A stretch of 57,212 nucleotides of DNA from Helicobacter cynogastricus. GTDB taxonomy: Bacteria; Campylobacterota; Campylobacteria; Campylobacterales; Helicobacteraceae. Shown here one piece after another: positions 39,818-48,545 of the stretch. Each line of letters begins with the position of its first letter. The first letter of the stretch is position 1. Made by a program: the position numbers and the translations under genes. The DNA lies in assembly GCF_900197855.1 (NCBI RefSeq), contig NZ_FZMQ01000011.1:110513-167724 (forward strand). The letters are read 5' to 3'. A model generated the notes under the pieces. It made no database searches. It was given only the letters and a program-made list of their open reading frames with translations, and was not told where the DNA came from.

Positions 39818-40153
39818 ATGCATCCAAAGCTGTTGTTGACGGGTATTGGTGTGGCTTTGTTGGTGAGTGGATGTGCGCCACCGGTGAAAAAAGTAATGGC
39901 AGCAAAGTTCGATCGCAATGTCAACTATTCTGTGCAATTTAGTAGTAATGATTTTAAAATAGGTGGCGTAGTTAGTGCAGAAATGCCCTACAATCCTGCT
40001 AATCCTAATCTGACTGAATTATTGCTCAGCAAAGCGATTAGGGCTTGCAAATGCGATACACTTCTTTTGCCAAGATATGAAGTTGTGCGTCAAGGTTCCA
40101 AAGAGCCTGTACTCAGAGTTACTGGCAGAGCGGCAACTTTTAAAGAAAAATAG
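39818..40153 (+). CDS. Small lipoprotein, copy 1 of a paralogous pair
   Basis: A 111-residue protein with a signal II leader: hydrophobic core, then lipobox VSGC with the lipidated Cys at residue 19. The mature part has FSSNDFKIGGVVSAEMPYNPANPN, LLSKAIRACKCDTLLLPRYEV and RVTGRAATF. It is clearly related to the protein encoded at 56008-56337. An in-frame ATG ten codons upstream is possible, but 39818 gives a normal lipoprotein leader. I do not recognise a function; the family looks like an outer-membrane or periplasmic accessory lipoprotein. Confidence 0.8.
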   Translation: MHPKLLLTGIGVALLVSGCAPPVKKVMAAKFDRNVNYSVQFSSNDFKIGGVVSAEMPYNPANPNLTELLLSKAIRACKCDTLLLPRYEVVRQGSKEPVLRVTGRAATFKEK

Positions 40154-40168
40154 TTCTGTAGTCTGCCT

Positions 40169-40189
40169 GCCCTGCCTTACAGGCGGGGC
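40169..40189. terminator. Hairpin between converging genes
   Basis: A nine-base-pair stem (GCCCTGCCT, loop TAC, AGGCGGGGC, with one G-U pair) lies between the lipoprotein stop and the hspR stop. No long U-run follows, but the site is right for a shared terminator. Confidence 0.5.
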
Positions 40190-40196
40190 AAAACTC

Positions 40197-40562
40197 TCAA
40201 GCTTTCTTAAATAAAATCAATTCATAAGAGGTCTTTTCAAGACGCTTTACTTCGGGCTTTGTGGGGACATTTGTTTGCAAATGAGTTTGAAGCTCCTCAT
40301 TTAAGCGATCTAATTCATCTAGGCGATCTTTAAGACGCAAAATAATATCTACTCCGGCCAAATTCACACCCATATCGCGCGTGAGACGCAAGATTGTCTT
40401 GATTTTGTCCACATCTCTTTGTGAGTAGAGGCGCATTTTGCCATCCGTGCGCTTGGGCTCTACTAGACCTTCTTTTTCATATTGGCGCAAAGTTTGGGGG
40501 TGCACTCCTAAAATCTTAGCCACCACGCTAATTAAATACAGCGGCGCATCATAATCTAGCAT
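40197..40562 (-). CDS. hspR: HspR, MerR-type heat-shock repressor
   Basis: A 121-residue repressor with an N-terminal MerR winged helix-turn-helix (ISVVAKILGVHPQTLRQYEKEGLVEPKRTDGKMRLYSQRDVDKI, about residues 11-55) and a C-terminal coiled region. In H. pylori HspR represses the groES-groEL, hrcA-grpE-dnaK and its own cbpA-hspR operons. It lies ten bases after cbpA. I could not find a clear HAIR-type operator by eye. Confidence 0.93.
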   Translation of the reverse strand: MLDYDAPLYLISVVAKILGVHPQTLRQYEKEGLVEPKRTDGKMRLYSQRDVDKIKTILRLTRDMGVNLAGVDIILRLKDRLDELDRLNEELQTHLQTNVPTKPEVKRLEKTSYELILFKKA

Positions 40563-40572
40563 GGGCGATCCT

Positions 40573-41424
40573 TTAGGGGAGTTGCTGTAAAGCCTGTTTG
40601 ACCTCTATGCTCATGTGATCGGTGTGAGGCAAGATCACATTGGCGTTTAAATATAAATCTCCTATCTGTCCGCTCTTGCGGTTTTTAACCCCGAGTTCTT
40701 TGAGGCGGAATTTTTGGGCGTTTTTAGTATTGGGGGGAATTTTCAAAGACACATCTTTATAGAGGGTCTGAACATCTACTTTACCCCCAAACAACGCCGT
40801 CTTTAAAGGCACATCAAAGTTTTTAATCAGGTCGTCCCCTTTCCTAGTGTATTCTGTGTCTTCTAGCACATGCACTTTTAAAAGCGCGTCCCCGCGCATG
40901 CCCGCTTGTTGGTGTCCTTTGCCCCGCGCGCGCAACACCTCGCCCTCTTTCACACCCGCAGGAATTTTGATCTCAAAACTCTCATTGGCAGAAACTTGTA
41001 TCTTGCGTTGCGTGCCTAGCACTGCCTCTTTCAAATTGATTTGCAAATCAATTTGAATATCTAGCATTTCTCGATTAAAACCAAAACCCGCACTCCTAAA
41101 ACCCGTATTAAAACCTCCAAAACCTCCCCCAAAAATTTGGGATATAATGTCATCAAAATTGGCATTCCTCCCTTGTGTGCGGGCAAAATCGCTAAAATTC
41201 TGCCCCCCAAACATGCTATCTCCAAATTGATCGTATTGGGCGCGTTTTTGGTTATCACTCAAGATTTCATAGGCGGCGTTGATCTCTTTAAACTTCTCTT
41301 CGGCTTCCTTGCCCTTGTTGAGATCGGGGTGGTATTTGCGCGCCAATTTGCGATAGGATCGCTTGATTTCTTCAGGACTGGCGTTTTCGCTGACTTCTAA
41401 AGTTTGGTAGAGACTCTTTCCCAT
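40573..41424 (-). CDS. cbpA: CbpA/DnaJ-family co-chaperone
   Basis: A 283-residue protein with an N-terminal J domain ([33 protein letters not shown], His-Pro-Asp present), a Gly/Phe-rich segment (about residues 95-120) and two C-terminal substrate-binding domains starting at [19 protein letters not shown]. The DnaJ zinc fingers are absent, which separates CbpA from DnaJ. It is the first gene of the cbpA-hspR operon, and so is probably auto-controlled by HspR. Confidence 0.92.
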   Translation of the reverse strand: MGKSLYQTLEVSENASPEEIKRSYRKLARKYHPDLNKGKEAEEKFKEINAAYEILSDNQKRAQYDQFGDSMFGGQNFSDFARTQGRNANFDDIISQIFGGGFGGFNTGFRSAGFGFNREMLDIQIDLQINLKEAVLGTQRKIQVSANESFEIKIPAGVKEGEVLRARGKGHQQAGMRGDALLKVHVLEDTEYTRKGDDLIKNFDVPLKTALFGGKVDVQTLYKDVSLKIPPNTKNAQKFRLKELGVKNRKSGQIGDLYLNANVILPHTDHMSIEVKQALQQLP

Positions 41425-41453
41425 TGTGATCCTTTTTTTAAAAATTTAGAATC

Positions 41454-41462
41454 ATTATAGCA
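41454..41462 (-). promoter_or_regulatory. Extended -10 promoter of cbpA-hspR
   Basis: On the minus strand TGC precedes TATAAT (41454-41459), 30 bases upstream of the cbpA ATG, whose ribosome site is AAAGGA. In H. pylori the matching promoter is bound by HspR. Confidence 0.6.
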
Positions 41463-41489
41463 TAAAACTTTAGTCTTATACTATCAATT

Positions 41490-42221
41490 TTATTTAGTGT
41501 CTAAAAATTCTGTATAGCCCTGTTGGCGCAGTTGGCATGCAGGACAAACCCCGCACCCATAACCAAACTTATGGCGACTCTCTCGCACTCCCTCATAGCA
41601 TGTATGGGTGTGCTCTAAGATCAGCTCTAACCCCCCCAAAGCGTGAGCGAGCTGAAACTCTTGGGCTTTGCTAGCAAACATCAAGGGAGCTAGCAAACTG
41701 ATCCCCTCTTGTGTGCCAAAAGCCCCCAAATTCAAGCTAATTTGCAAACTTTCTATAAAATTCTGCCGACAATCAAAATACCCGCTATAATCCTGCATAG
41801 ATACCCCTAGCAACACCGCTTGCGCGCCCAAATTAAAAGCGTAGGCGTGCGCTAGCGTGGTAAAAAGCGCGTTGCGATCGGGCACAAAAGAGCTAGGCAG
41901 GTCTTGAGCTTGGGGGTGGGGTGTGTTGAGCGCATGGGAAGTGTGGGCAAAAAGGGCAGAAGTGCTGATTTCTTGTAAACAAGGTAAACTTAGCACTTTA
42001 TAGGGCAACTCTAGCATGCGCGCGATTTTGCGCGCTTGGGCGAGTTCGATGGCGTGTTTTTGATCGTAATTAAAGCCCAATAAATAAACTTGTTCAAAAA
42101 CGCGTTTTGCCCAAAGGGCTAGAGTGGTGCTATCCTGCCCCCCGCTAAAGCAGATCACACAGGTGTGTGTTTTAAAATCTTGAATGGCGAGCATTTTTGC
42201 TAGATCAAAGGGATGAAACAT
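41490..42221 (-). CDS. queC: 7-cyano-7-deazaguanine synthase
   Basis: A 243-residue enzyme that makes preQ0 for queuosine tRNA modification. The ATP-binding PP-loop is FSGGQDSTT near residues 24-32, and the C-terminal zinc site has a Cys followed by CGVCPACQLRQ. The ATG at 42221, with AAGG upstream and a -10 box at 42240, is chosen over a longer frame that would run into the divergent cca gene. Confidence 0.93.
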   Translation of the reverse strand: MFHPFDLAKMLAIQDFKTHTCVICFSGGQDSTTLALWAKRVFEQVYLLGFNYDQKHAIELAQARKIARMLELPYKVLSLPCLQEISTSALFAHTSHALNTPHPQAQDLPSSFVPDRNALFTTLAHAYAFNLGAQAVLLGVSMQDYSGYFDCRQNFIESLQISLNLGAFGTQEGISLLAPLMFASKAQEFQLAHALGGLELILEHTHTCYEGVRESRHKFGYGCGVCPACQLRQQGYTEFLDTK

Positions 42222-42239
42222 GATTGACCTTTTAGAATC

Positions 42240-42245
42240 ATTATA
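42240..42245 (-). promoter_or_regulatory. -10 box of queC in the divergent queC/cca gap
   Basis: TATAAT on the minus strand, 18 bases before the queC start. The gap between the two divergent genes is only 26 bases, so the cca ATG lies within a few bases of this box. Confidence 0.55.
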
Positions 42246-42247
42246 AC

Positions 42248-43477
42248 ATGGCAGATTGGAACGCTTCTTTTTTGCGCTTAAAACGCGCTCTGCCCTCCAG
42301 TCTGCTAACTTTGCATACCATGATCGAGCAGGGCGGTTATCAAGCATGTATCGTGGGGGGAAGTGTGCGCGATCTGCTCTTGGGTAAAAAGCCCAAAGAT
42401 TACGATCTAGCCTCTAGCGCGACTCCAGACCAGTTAAAAGCTCTCCTAGAGGGCATAGAGGGGATAAAAATTATAGAGCTAGGGCGCGCCTTTGGCACTT
42501 TAGGAGTGAGCTTTGAGGGCTGGCTTTTTGAGATCACCACTTTTAGGCAGGAGGGAGAATATAGAGATCACCGCCACCCTAGCGCATTAAGATTTGTAGA
42601 GTCTATAGAAAGCGACTTAGCACGGCGTGATTTCACCATCAACGCCCTAGCCCTCCACCCTCAAAAAGGACTTTTAGATTTATATGGTGGGTTGGAAGAT
42701 TTAAAAAAGGGGGTTTTAAGATTAGTGGGTGATCCGACTTTGCGCCTGCAAGAGGACGCTTTGCGGATTTTACGCGCTTTGCGTTTTGCTAGCGTGCTAG
42801 GTTTTAGTTTGGAAGACGCTACTCAAAAAGCTCTATGGAAACAAGCTCCCTTATTAACACACATCGCCAAAGAGCGCATCTGCATGGAGTTTTTTAAACT
42901 CTTGTTGGGGGATTTTGTGCGCTCTTGTGCGCCTTTTCAATCTCTCTTAGAAAAGACTTTAAAAGCGCGCTTAAAGCCCTTAGAGGGATTAGAAAACACC
43001 CCTTTGAATTTGCGCGCGCGCTTGCTCTATTTAGCCCAATCTTGGGATACCCAAACCCTGCGTGATTTTTGCACACGTTTAAAATTTTCTAAAAAACTCA
43101 CCCAATCCTTACACAAACTGCATGCCCACCTCCCCTTAGAGCCTAAAGAGCCTCTCCGCCTTTGGCTCAAAACACAATTACAAAGTTTGTATTTAGGCGA
43201 ACTGCGCGCTTTGCTAGGCTTTTATCAAACCCAAGACCCCGTTTTAAGCGCGCGCTTAAAAAGTGAACTTAAAGATATTTTGCACAAACGCGAAGCTTAT
43301 GCGTTGCGCCATTTGGCGATCAAGGGCACGGACTTGTTAGAACTTGGTTTTCAAGGCGCGCAAGTGGGCGTGCTTTTAATAGCGTGTTTGGAGGGGGTAA
43401 TGTGCGGGGTTGTGTGCAATCAGAGAGAAGCGTTATTGCAATATGCCAAAGAATGCCCCGTGTTAAGAGAAAATTAG
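42248..43477 (+). CDS. cca: CCA tRNA nucleotidyltransferase / poly(A) polymerase family protein
   Basis: A 409-residue class II nucleotidyltransferase. The head domain has the signature VGGSVRDLLLGKKPKDYDLASSA (GGxxR-D and the Asp-Tyr-Asp metal site), followed by TFRQEGEYRDHRHP, RRDFTINALAL and EDALRILRALRFAS. It adds or repairs the 3' CCA of tRNAs; class II members are often mis-named poly(A) polymerase, and the two cannot be separated safely by sequence. No HD domain is seen in the C-terminal helical region. Confidence 0.88.
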   Translation: MADWNASFLRLKRALPSSLLTLHTMIEQGGYQACIVGGSVRDLLLGKKPKDYDLASSATPDQLKALLEGIEGIKIIELGRAFGTLGVSFEGWLFEITTFRQEGEYRDHRHPSALRFVESIESDLARRDFTINALALHPQKGLLDLYGGLEDLKKGVLRLVGDPTLRLQEDALRILRALRFASVLGFSLEDATQKALWKQAPLLTHIAKERICMEFFKLLLGDFVRSCAPFQSLLEKTLKARLKPLEGLENTPLNLRARLLYLAQSWDTQTLRDFCTRLKFSKKLTQSLHKLHAHLPLEPKEPLRLWLKTQLQSLYLGELRALLGFYQTQDPVLSARLKSELKDILHKREAYALRHLAIKGTDLLELGFQGAQVGVLLIACLEGVMCGVVCNQREALLQYAKECPVLREN

Positions 43478-43482
43478 TTAAA

Positions 43483-44481
43483 ATGCCTCGCATGTCTAAA
43501 CTCCAATTTGATAATTTATTATTTTTAGCCCCTTTAGCGGGTTATACGGATTTGCCTTTTAGAAGTGTGGTGAAACGCTTTGGGGTAGATGTAACCGTGA
43601 GTGAGATGGTGAGTAGCCACGCGCTCGTGCATGCTTTTGAGAAAACTGCTAAGATGCTAGAGAAATCCCCCCATGAAAACCCCTTTAGCGTGCAAATTGC
43701 CGGCTCTAAAGTAGAGATTGTGCAAAGAGCGGTCGAGTTGCTCAACCAGGTGGAAGGAATCGACATTATAGATTTTAATTGTGGTTGCCCAGCCCCCAAA
43801 GTGGCCAACCATGGCAATGGGAGCGGACTTCTCAAAGACTTAAAGCATTTGGTTAAGCTCTTAAGCGTAGTGCGCGAGCACACTAATAAACCTTATACCA
43901 GCGTGAAAGTGCGCTTAGGCTTTGAGCGCAAAATTCCAGAAGAAATCGCGCATGCGCTCAATGATGCCCCTGTGGATTTTGTGGTGGTGCATGCGCGCAC
44001 GCGTGCAGATCGCTACAAAAAAGAAAAGATTGATTATGAAAGTGTGCGCTTGATGCGCTCTATCTTAAATAGGCCCTTGATTGTCAATGGGGAGATTGAC
44101 AGCGTAGCCAAAGCCCAAGAGGTGCGTGCTTATACGGGAGCTCAAGGGGTGATGATCGGGCGGGCTAGTTTGATCAAACCTTGGATTTTTTGGCAGATCA
44201 AACACAATACGCAGGAATTACCTCCTGTGCTCAAAAAAGATTTGGTCTTGGAACATTTTGATAAGATGGTGGAATTTTATGGAGACAGGGGGGTGGTGAT
44301 GTTTCGCAAGAATTTACACGCCTATGCTAAAGGGCATGCTGGAGCAAGCGCGTTTAAGGGAGTGGTCAATAGCATGAGCGATCCGCTCATCGCACGCGCG
44401 CAGGTGGAGGAGTTTTTTAGTCAAGCGCAAGATTTACGCGATCTCCATCAGATTATTTCTTTAAATAACCAAAGTATTTAA
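43483..44481 (+). CDS. dus: tRNA-dihydrouridine synthase
   Basis: A 332-residue FMN enzyme that reduces uridine in tRNA. It shows LAPLAGYTDLPFRSVVKRFG, VSEMVSSHAL, the catalytic cysteine region DFNCGCPAPKVANHGNGSGLL, VKVRLGF, VVHARTR and GVMIGRASLIKPW. The start at 43483 (or the ATG three codons later) is just after the cca stop; the frame extends 99 bases further upstream into cca, which is not used. Older annotations call this NifR3. Confidence 0.9.
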   Translation: MPRMSKLQFDNLLFLAPLAGYTDLPFRSVVKRFGVDVTVSEMVSSHALVHAFEKTAKMLEKSPHENPFSVQIAGSKVEIVQRAVELLNQVEGIDIIDFNCGCPAPKVANHGNGSGLLKDLKHLVKLLSVVREHTNKPYTSVKVRLGFERKIPEEIAHALNDAPVDFVVVHARTRADRYKKEKIDYESVRLMRSILNRPLIVNGEIDSVAKAQEVRAYTGAQGVMIGRASLIKPWIFWQIKHNTQELPPVLKKDLVLEHFDKMVEFYGDRGVVMFRKNLHAYAKGHAGASAFKGVVNSMSDPLIARAQVEEFFSQAQDLRDLHQIISLNNQSI

Positions 44482-44484
44482 TCA

Positions 44485-45489
44485 ATGTTTAAAAATTCAA
44501 TAGTTTTGTGGGTGAGTTTTTTGCCCTTAATGGGGGTGAGCAATCATATTTTTACAGGCGCGCGTTTGGGGGGAAGCTTGGGTTTTAATAGCAGTTATGG
44601 CCAACAGGCGAGCATGGTTAATCCGAGCACCAAACCGGATGGATCATCTGCCTGCCCTAATAGCAGTTGTAAGGGTGATGAACTTGTGGGTTTTTATACC
44701 CATGCCAAACAGCCTAGTTTTGCCTTCACTTACGCGGTGGGTGATGAGCTTTTTTTTGATAAATTGGCTATTAGTGGATTGCGTATTTATGGGACAATGC
44801 AATACACTAATGCAACACTAGGAGAGCGTTACAAGGTGGAAAATAAAGGGGGCAAAAATTACGATCCTCAATACATCAAAGCCATCGATCCAACTACCGG
44901 AAATGTGATTCCTCAAGCGGTTACAAATGGCAACCCTCCCCCTGATGGCTTTAAAAATGTGGGGGGTGATTTGGCTGTGCCTAATAACTACAGCTCCCCT
45001 TGCGCTAGATTGGGTGCAAGTAATCCTCTAGGACTTTGTCCCACTCCAACCCCTCAAGAGAGTTTACTCCAACACCCGTCCAATGCGATCTCTTTGGGTT
45101 TAAATGTTGATTTTTTTCTCAATGTGCCTATAGATTACTGGGTGAGAAAGCACAATCCTAAATTTCTCTTTTTGAAGTGGGGCGTGTTTGTGGGTGGGGG
45201 TGTGGAATACACAATGTTTTGGAGCGATCGTTTTGTCAATCAGGCGTTGGGCAAGAAAACCCGTTTTTTTGCTGCAGGGAGTGGCTTTTTTGTGAATGTG
45301 GGCACACAACTCTATGTAGGCAAGCGTAACCGCCTCACTCTAGGATGGAAGTTTCCTTACTATAAATTCAGCGCGCAAAACTGGTACAACTATGGCAATA
45401 GTAATCCTGGCACACAACAAACCTTAACGCAAACTCTGAGCATTACCCCTCTTAGCCAGTTTTTTTTAGGCTATGCGTATCTTTTCTAG
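44485..45489 (+). CDS. Helicobacter outer membrane protein
   Basis: A 334-residue protein with a signal peptide (about residues 1-20) followed by a beta-barrel pattern: FTGARLGGSLGFNSSYGQQ, then a cysteine-containing loop (CPNSSC and a later CARLGASNPLGLC pair), WGVFVGGGVEYTMFWSD, FFVNVGTQLYVGKRNRLTLGWKFPYYKF and a C-terminal FLGYAYLF ending in Phe. It belongs to the Helicobacter outer membrane protein superfamily, but the subgroup (Hop, Hor or Hof) is not clear. It begins three bases after dus. Confidence 0.85.
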   Translation: MFKNSIVLWVSFLPLMGVSNHIFTGARLGGSLGFNSSYGQQASMVNPSTKPDGSSACPNSSCKGDELVGFYTHAKQPSFAFTYAVGDELFFDKLAISGLRIYGTMQYTNATLGERYKVENKGGKNYDPQYIKAIDPTTGNVIPQAVTNGNPPPDGFKNVGGDLAVPNNYSSPCARLGASNPLGLCPTPTPQESLLQHPSNAISLGLNVDFFLNVPIDYWVRKHNPKFLFLKWGVFVGGGVEYTMFWSDRFVNQALGKKTRFFAAGSGFFVNVGTQLYVGKRNRLTLGWKFPYYKFSAQNWYNYGNSNPGTQQTLTQTLSITPLSQFFLGYAYLF

Positions 45490-45517
45490 CATAGTATTAC
45501 CGAAAATTTTTTTTAAC

Positions 45518-45546
45518 TTGACTTTTTATTACAAAACAAATACAAT
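45518..45546 (+). promoter_or_regulatory. Promoter of exbB-exbD-tonB (-35 and -10)
   Basis: TTGACT at 45518-45523 and TACAAT at 45541-45546 are separated by 17 bases, one of the few full -35/-10 pairs in the window. The region is A/T-rich and could hold a Fur site, but I cannot define one by eye. Confidence 0.6.
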
Positions 45547-45583
45547 CTTTCCCTATTTTTAAACATTAAACATTGAAGGGTAC

Positions 45584-46036
45584 ATGATGGGTGAAGGGTT
45601 TTCAGCAAAGCTAGTCGGTGAATATGTAGATATTGGGGTTTTTAGCGCACTAGGGATTATGGGGTTTTTGGCACTATGGTTCACTATTGAGCGCATCATC
45701 TTTTACGCGCGTATAGACTTTAGCCTTTATGAAGACCCGGATAGATTGGATATGGATTTAACAAAAAATCTCACCATGCTTTATATCATCTACTCTAACG
45801 CTCCCTATGTGGGGCTTTTGGGCACGATTTTAGGCGTGATGGTTACTTTTTATGACATGAGCACAAGCGCGACCGGTTTGGACGCTAAAGCCATTACTTT
45901 AGGGCTTTCCTTAGCACTTAAAGCCACCGCTTTTGGGTTGTTGGTGGCTATTCCTACCCTAATTGTTTATAATGCCTTTTTGCGCAAGGTAGACATTCTT
46001 TCAGAACGCTTTAAACTGCATAAAAAAGGGGCTTAG
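45584..46036 (+). CDS. exbB: Biopolymer transport protein ExbB
   Basis: A 150-residue inner-membrane protein of the MotA/TolQ/ExbB proton-channel family, with three membrane segments (about residues 18-36, 70-92, 103-127). It has the family's [21 protein letters not shown] and [27 protein letters not shown] motifs. With ExbD and TonB it couples the proton gradient to uptake of iron, nickel and haem through outer-membrane receptors. A second in-frame ATG follows the first. Confidence 0.94.
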   Translation: MMGEGFSAKLVGEYVDIGVFSALGIMGFLALWFTIERIIFYARIDFSLYEDPDRLDMDLTKNLTMLYIIYSNAPYVGLLGTILGVMVTFYDMSTSATGLDAKAITLGLSLALKATAFGLLVAIPTLIVYNAFLRKVDILSERFKLHKKGA

Positions 46037-46039
46037 AAC

Positions 46040-46429
46040 ATGAAGGTTAGACTAAGGCGAGGGGACGGCCTAAATGTTGTGCCTTTCATTGATGTAATGC
46101 TTGTGCTCTTGGCATTGGTGTTGAGCGTGTCTACTTTTATTGCAGAGGGCAAGATCAAGGTTAATCTCCCTAGTGCAAGCAGTGCACAGAAAATACACCA
46201 GGAAGAGAAAAAAATCACCATTGTAGTCAGCAAATCTGATGAGATTTATGTGAATGACAAACCACAAAGTTTAGAGGATTTAAAAAACTTGATCGCCAAG
46301 GCCGACCCTAAAACCCTAGTGGATTTGCGTAGCGATAAAGACTCTAAATTTGGCACTTTCATTGAGATTATGGATATTCTCAAAGCTCAAAATCATGAAA
46401 ACTTCTCCATCTCTACAGCAACAAAGTAA
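46040..46429 (+). CDS. exbD: Biopolymer transport protein ExbD
   Basis: A 129-residue protein with one N-terminal membrane helix carrying the conserved proton-handling Asp in [16 protein letters not shown], then a periplasmic domain ending with [13 protein letters not shown]. It starts three bases after exbB and overlaps tonB by 35 bases. Confidence 0.94.
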   Translation: MKVRLRRGDGLNVVPFIDVMLVLLALVLSVSTFIAEGKIKVNLPSASSAQKIHQEEKKITIVVSKSDEIYVNDKPQSLEDLKNLIAKADPKTLVDLRSDKDSKFGTFIEIMDILKAQNHENFSISTATK

Positions 46430-47327
46430 ATTTTCTAACCGCGCAGGTTTTTTAAGTGCTGTTGGAGTATATGCCCTAGGCCTGTGGTTTTTCTTGACTA
46501 ATCCGCCTAAAATAGAGCAATTAGCGCATATGGGCACACAGCGCATGACCATGAGTTTGGCCAGTATTAATACACGCTCTGATCAGCTCCAACATGCCCA
46601 AGCTTCTAAGCCCGCAGCACCAGCACCCAAACCTCAAGAAAAACCAAAAAAAGAAGAACATAAACCCCATCATAAACCAAAGCCTCATCCAAAGCCTAAA
46701 CCCAAACCCGAGCCTAAACCCACCCCTAAACCAGAACCCAAACCACAACCAACCCCAAAACCTACTCCTATCCTCAAACCTGAGCCAAAACCAGAACCCA
46801 AACCTGAGCCTAAACCTGAGCCAGCACCTCCCAAACCAGAACCCAAACCCGAGCCAACTCCTCCTAAGCCAGAACCCGCACCCCAGCCTGCCAAGTCTGC
46901 ACCCCAAGAAACTTCTCACGATGCCAACAGCGATGCCAAACCTGCCAAGAGTGTTACAAAAACTGATCGCAAACAACAAAAACAAGAAGCATCCAACCAG
47001 CAATCTGAGGGTGCACAAACAAGTGCTATGGCCTATAACCCCGGGGTAAGTAATGAATTTTTGATGAAAATACAAATGGCCATTTCTTCAAGAAATCGAT
47101 ACCCTCGCATGGCAATGATACGCGGAATTGAGGGAGAAGTGTTGGTGGAATTTGTACTCAATATGGATGGCACGACCACAGATATTAAAGTCGCCAAGAG
47201 TTCAGGATCGGATATTTTAAACCATGCGGCTGTGCAGGCAGTCAAAGAGGCTTCTAGGCTCTTTCCTACACCCAAACAAACCGTGCGCCTCAAGATACCC
47301 ATTGCTTATACTATGAAGGATGAATGA
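46395..47327 (+). CDS. tonB: Energy transducer TonB
   Basis: A 310-residue protein with an N-terminal membrane anchor (about residues 18-35), a long Pro/Lys/Glu spacer (about 72-166) and a C-terminal TonB domain ([49 protein letters not shown]). The spacer spans the periplasm. The ATG at 46395 lies inside exbD and gives the best N-terminus; a frame starting 45 bases upstream is not used. The spacer is longer than that of many TonB proteins. Confidence 0.93.
   Translation: MKTSPSLQQQSKFSNRAGFLSAVGVYALGLWFFLTNPPKIEQLAHMGTQRMTMSLASINTRSDQLQHAQASKPAAPAPKPQEKPKKEEHKPHHKPKPHPKPKPKPEPKPTPKPEPKPQPTPKPTPILKPEPKPEPKPEPKPEPAPPKPEPKPEPTPPKPEPAPQPAKSAPQETSHDANSDAKPAKSVTKTDRKQQKQEASNQQSEGAQTSAMAYNPGVSNEFLMKIQMAISSRNRYPRMAMIRGIEGEVLVEFVLNMDGTTTDIKVAKSSGSDILNHAAVQAVKEASRLFPTPKQTVRLKIPIAYTMKDE
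46608..46892 (+). repeat. Pro-Lys/Pro-Glu repeat region inside tonB
   Basis: Imperfect tandem repeats of codons for PKPEPKPEP-type units. The DNA repeat is in frame and degenerate, so length changes would mostly keep the reading frame. Long antisense and +1 frames over this stretch are by-products of its composition. Confidence 0.8.
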
Positions 47328-47389
47328 ATGTCTGAGTTACTTTATTACACTTAAATTCAGAGATTACAAGCTTAAAGCTAAGGTGCTTG

Positions 47390-47398
47390 TGCTAGAAT
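47390..47398 (+). promoter_or_regulatory. Extended -10 promoter of mraY
   Basis: TGC followed by TAGAAT, 30 bases before the mraY ATG. The preceding gap from tonB (47328-47389) shows nothing else. Confidence 0.55.
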
Positions 47399-47427
47399 TT
47401 GACATTCCACTTCATTAAAGATTGGCC

Positions 47428-48489
47428 ATGCTCTACTACCTTTACACCTACTTTAGCGTGAATATTTTCCAATACCTCACCTTTCGTGCGGGTTTGGCCT
47501 TTTTTATCAGTTTTTTTGCCTGTGTCTATTTGATGCCTAGATTTATTGCTTGGGCTAAGGCAACCAAGAGAAGTCAGCCCATTTCTAACTACATTCCCCA
47601 CCAAAATAAGAAAGACACCCCCACGATGGGAGGTATCGTGTTTTTGGGTACGGCCATTATAGCCTCTTTGCTTACGGCCAGATTAGATAATCCATTCGTG
47701 CTTTTAGCCATTTTCAGCCTGTTGGCTTTTGGTGCTATTGGCATGCAAGATGATTACACCAAAATTCGTCAAAACAAGAATGCTGGTATTTCTGCACGCC
47801 TCAAAATGGGCTTGCTGTTTGTGGTGTCTTTGAGTATTGCTTATTGTCTGTATATTCTAATGGAAGAAAAAAATCTCTATGTGCCCTTTTTGAAAAACCC
47901 AGTTTTTTCTTTCCAAGATCATCCTTTCTTGTTGCTAGGTTTTTGGGTGCTTGTTTTTCTCTCTACAACAAACGCCGTTAATTTAACCGATGGTTTAGAT
48001 GGTTTGGTAACCGTGCCTAGTGTCTGCGCCCTATTAAGTCTCAGTGTTTTTATTTATGTTGTGGGTAATGCAGAGTTTAGTAAATATTTGCTTTACCCAA
48101 AGGTCGTACACAGCGGGGAGGTCGTGGTAGTTTCTTCTGCACTGATGGGGGCTTTATTGGGCTTTTTGTGGTTCAATGCTTTTCCAGCAGAAGTTTTTAT
48201 GGGAGATAGTGGGAGTTTGGGCATTGGAGGTTTTATTGCCTACATGGCTATCATCACCAATAACGAAATTTTATTATTTTTAATCGGTTTAGTTTTTGTA
48301 TTAGAGGCTACTTCGGTTATCTTGCAGGTGGGGAGCTATAAGGTGCGCAAAAAGCGAATCTTTCGCATGGCACCTTTGCATCACCACTTTGAATCGAAAG
48401 GGTGGCCTGAAAATAAGATCATCTTGCGTTTTTGGATTGTGGCTATTCTAAGCAATCTTGTAGCCTTGCTCAGTCTGAAAGTGCGCTAA
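47428..48489 (+). CDS. mraY: Phospho-N-acetylmuramoyl-pentapeptide-transferase
   Basis: A 353-residue membrane enzyme that makes lipid I in peptidoglycan synthesis. About ten hydrophobic helices are seen with the conserved KKDTPTMGG, the Asp-Asp of [33 protein letters not shown] and the [10 protein letters not shown] motif. The ATG at 47428 gives a normal MLY start; an upstream in-frame TTG two codons earlier is less likely. murD follows 56 bases later with its own -10 box. Confidence 0.96.
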   Translation: MLYYLYTYFSVNIFQYLTFRAGLAFFISFFACVYLMPRFIAWAKATKRSQPISNYIPHQNKKDTPTMGGIVFLGTAIIASLLTARLDNPFVLLAIFSLLAFGAIGMQDDYTKIRQNKNAGISARLKMGLLFVVSLSIAYCLYILMEEKNLYVPFLKNPVFSFQDHPFLLLGFWVLVFLSTTNAVNLTDGLDGLVTVPSVCALLSLSVFIYVVGNAEFSKYLLYPKVVHSGEVVVVSSALMGALLGFLWFNAFPAEVFMGDSGSLGIGGFIAYMAIITNNEILLFLIGLVFVLEATSVILQVGSYKVRKKRIFRMAPLHHHFESKGWPENKIILRFWIVAILSNLVALLSLKVR

Positions 48490-48503
48490 ATTCAGACTTT
48501 CTA

Positions 48504-48512
48504 TGTTAGAAT
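48504..48512 (+). promoter_or_regulatory. Extended -10 promoter of murD
   Basis: TGT-like context followed by TAGAAT (48507-48512), 33 bases before the chosen murD ATG at 48546, with AGGTGG as ribosome site. Confidence 0.5.
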
Positions 48513-48545
48513 GGAAACCTTTAAGTTAGGTTATAGGTGGATGAT

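Noticed and set aside
39818-40153. Left end of a cag-type pathogenicity island after csd6
   Set aside because: No cag genes, direct repeats or mobility genes follow; hspR and cbpA come next.
46521-47075. 184-residue minus-strand frame, and long +1 and antisense frames over tonB
   Set aside because: They arise from the Pro/Lys/Glu repeat composition of tonB; no ribosome site and no protein-like sequence.
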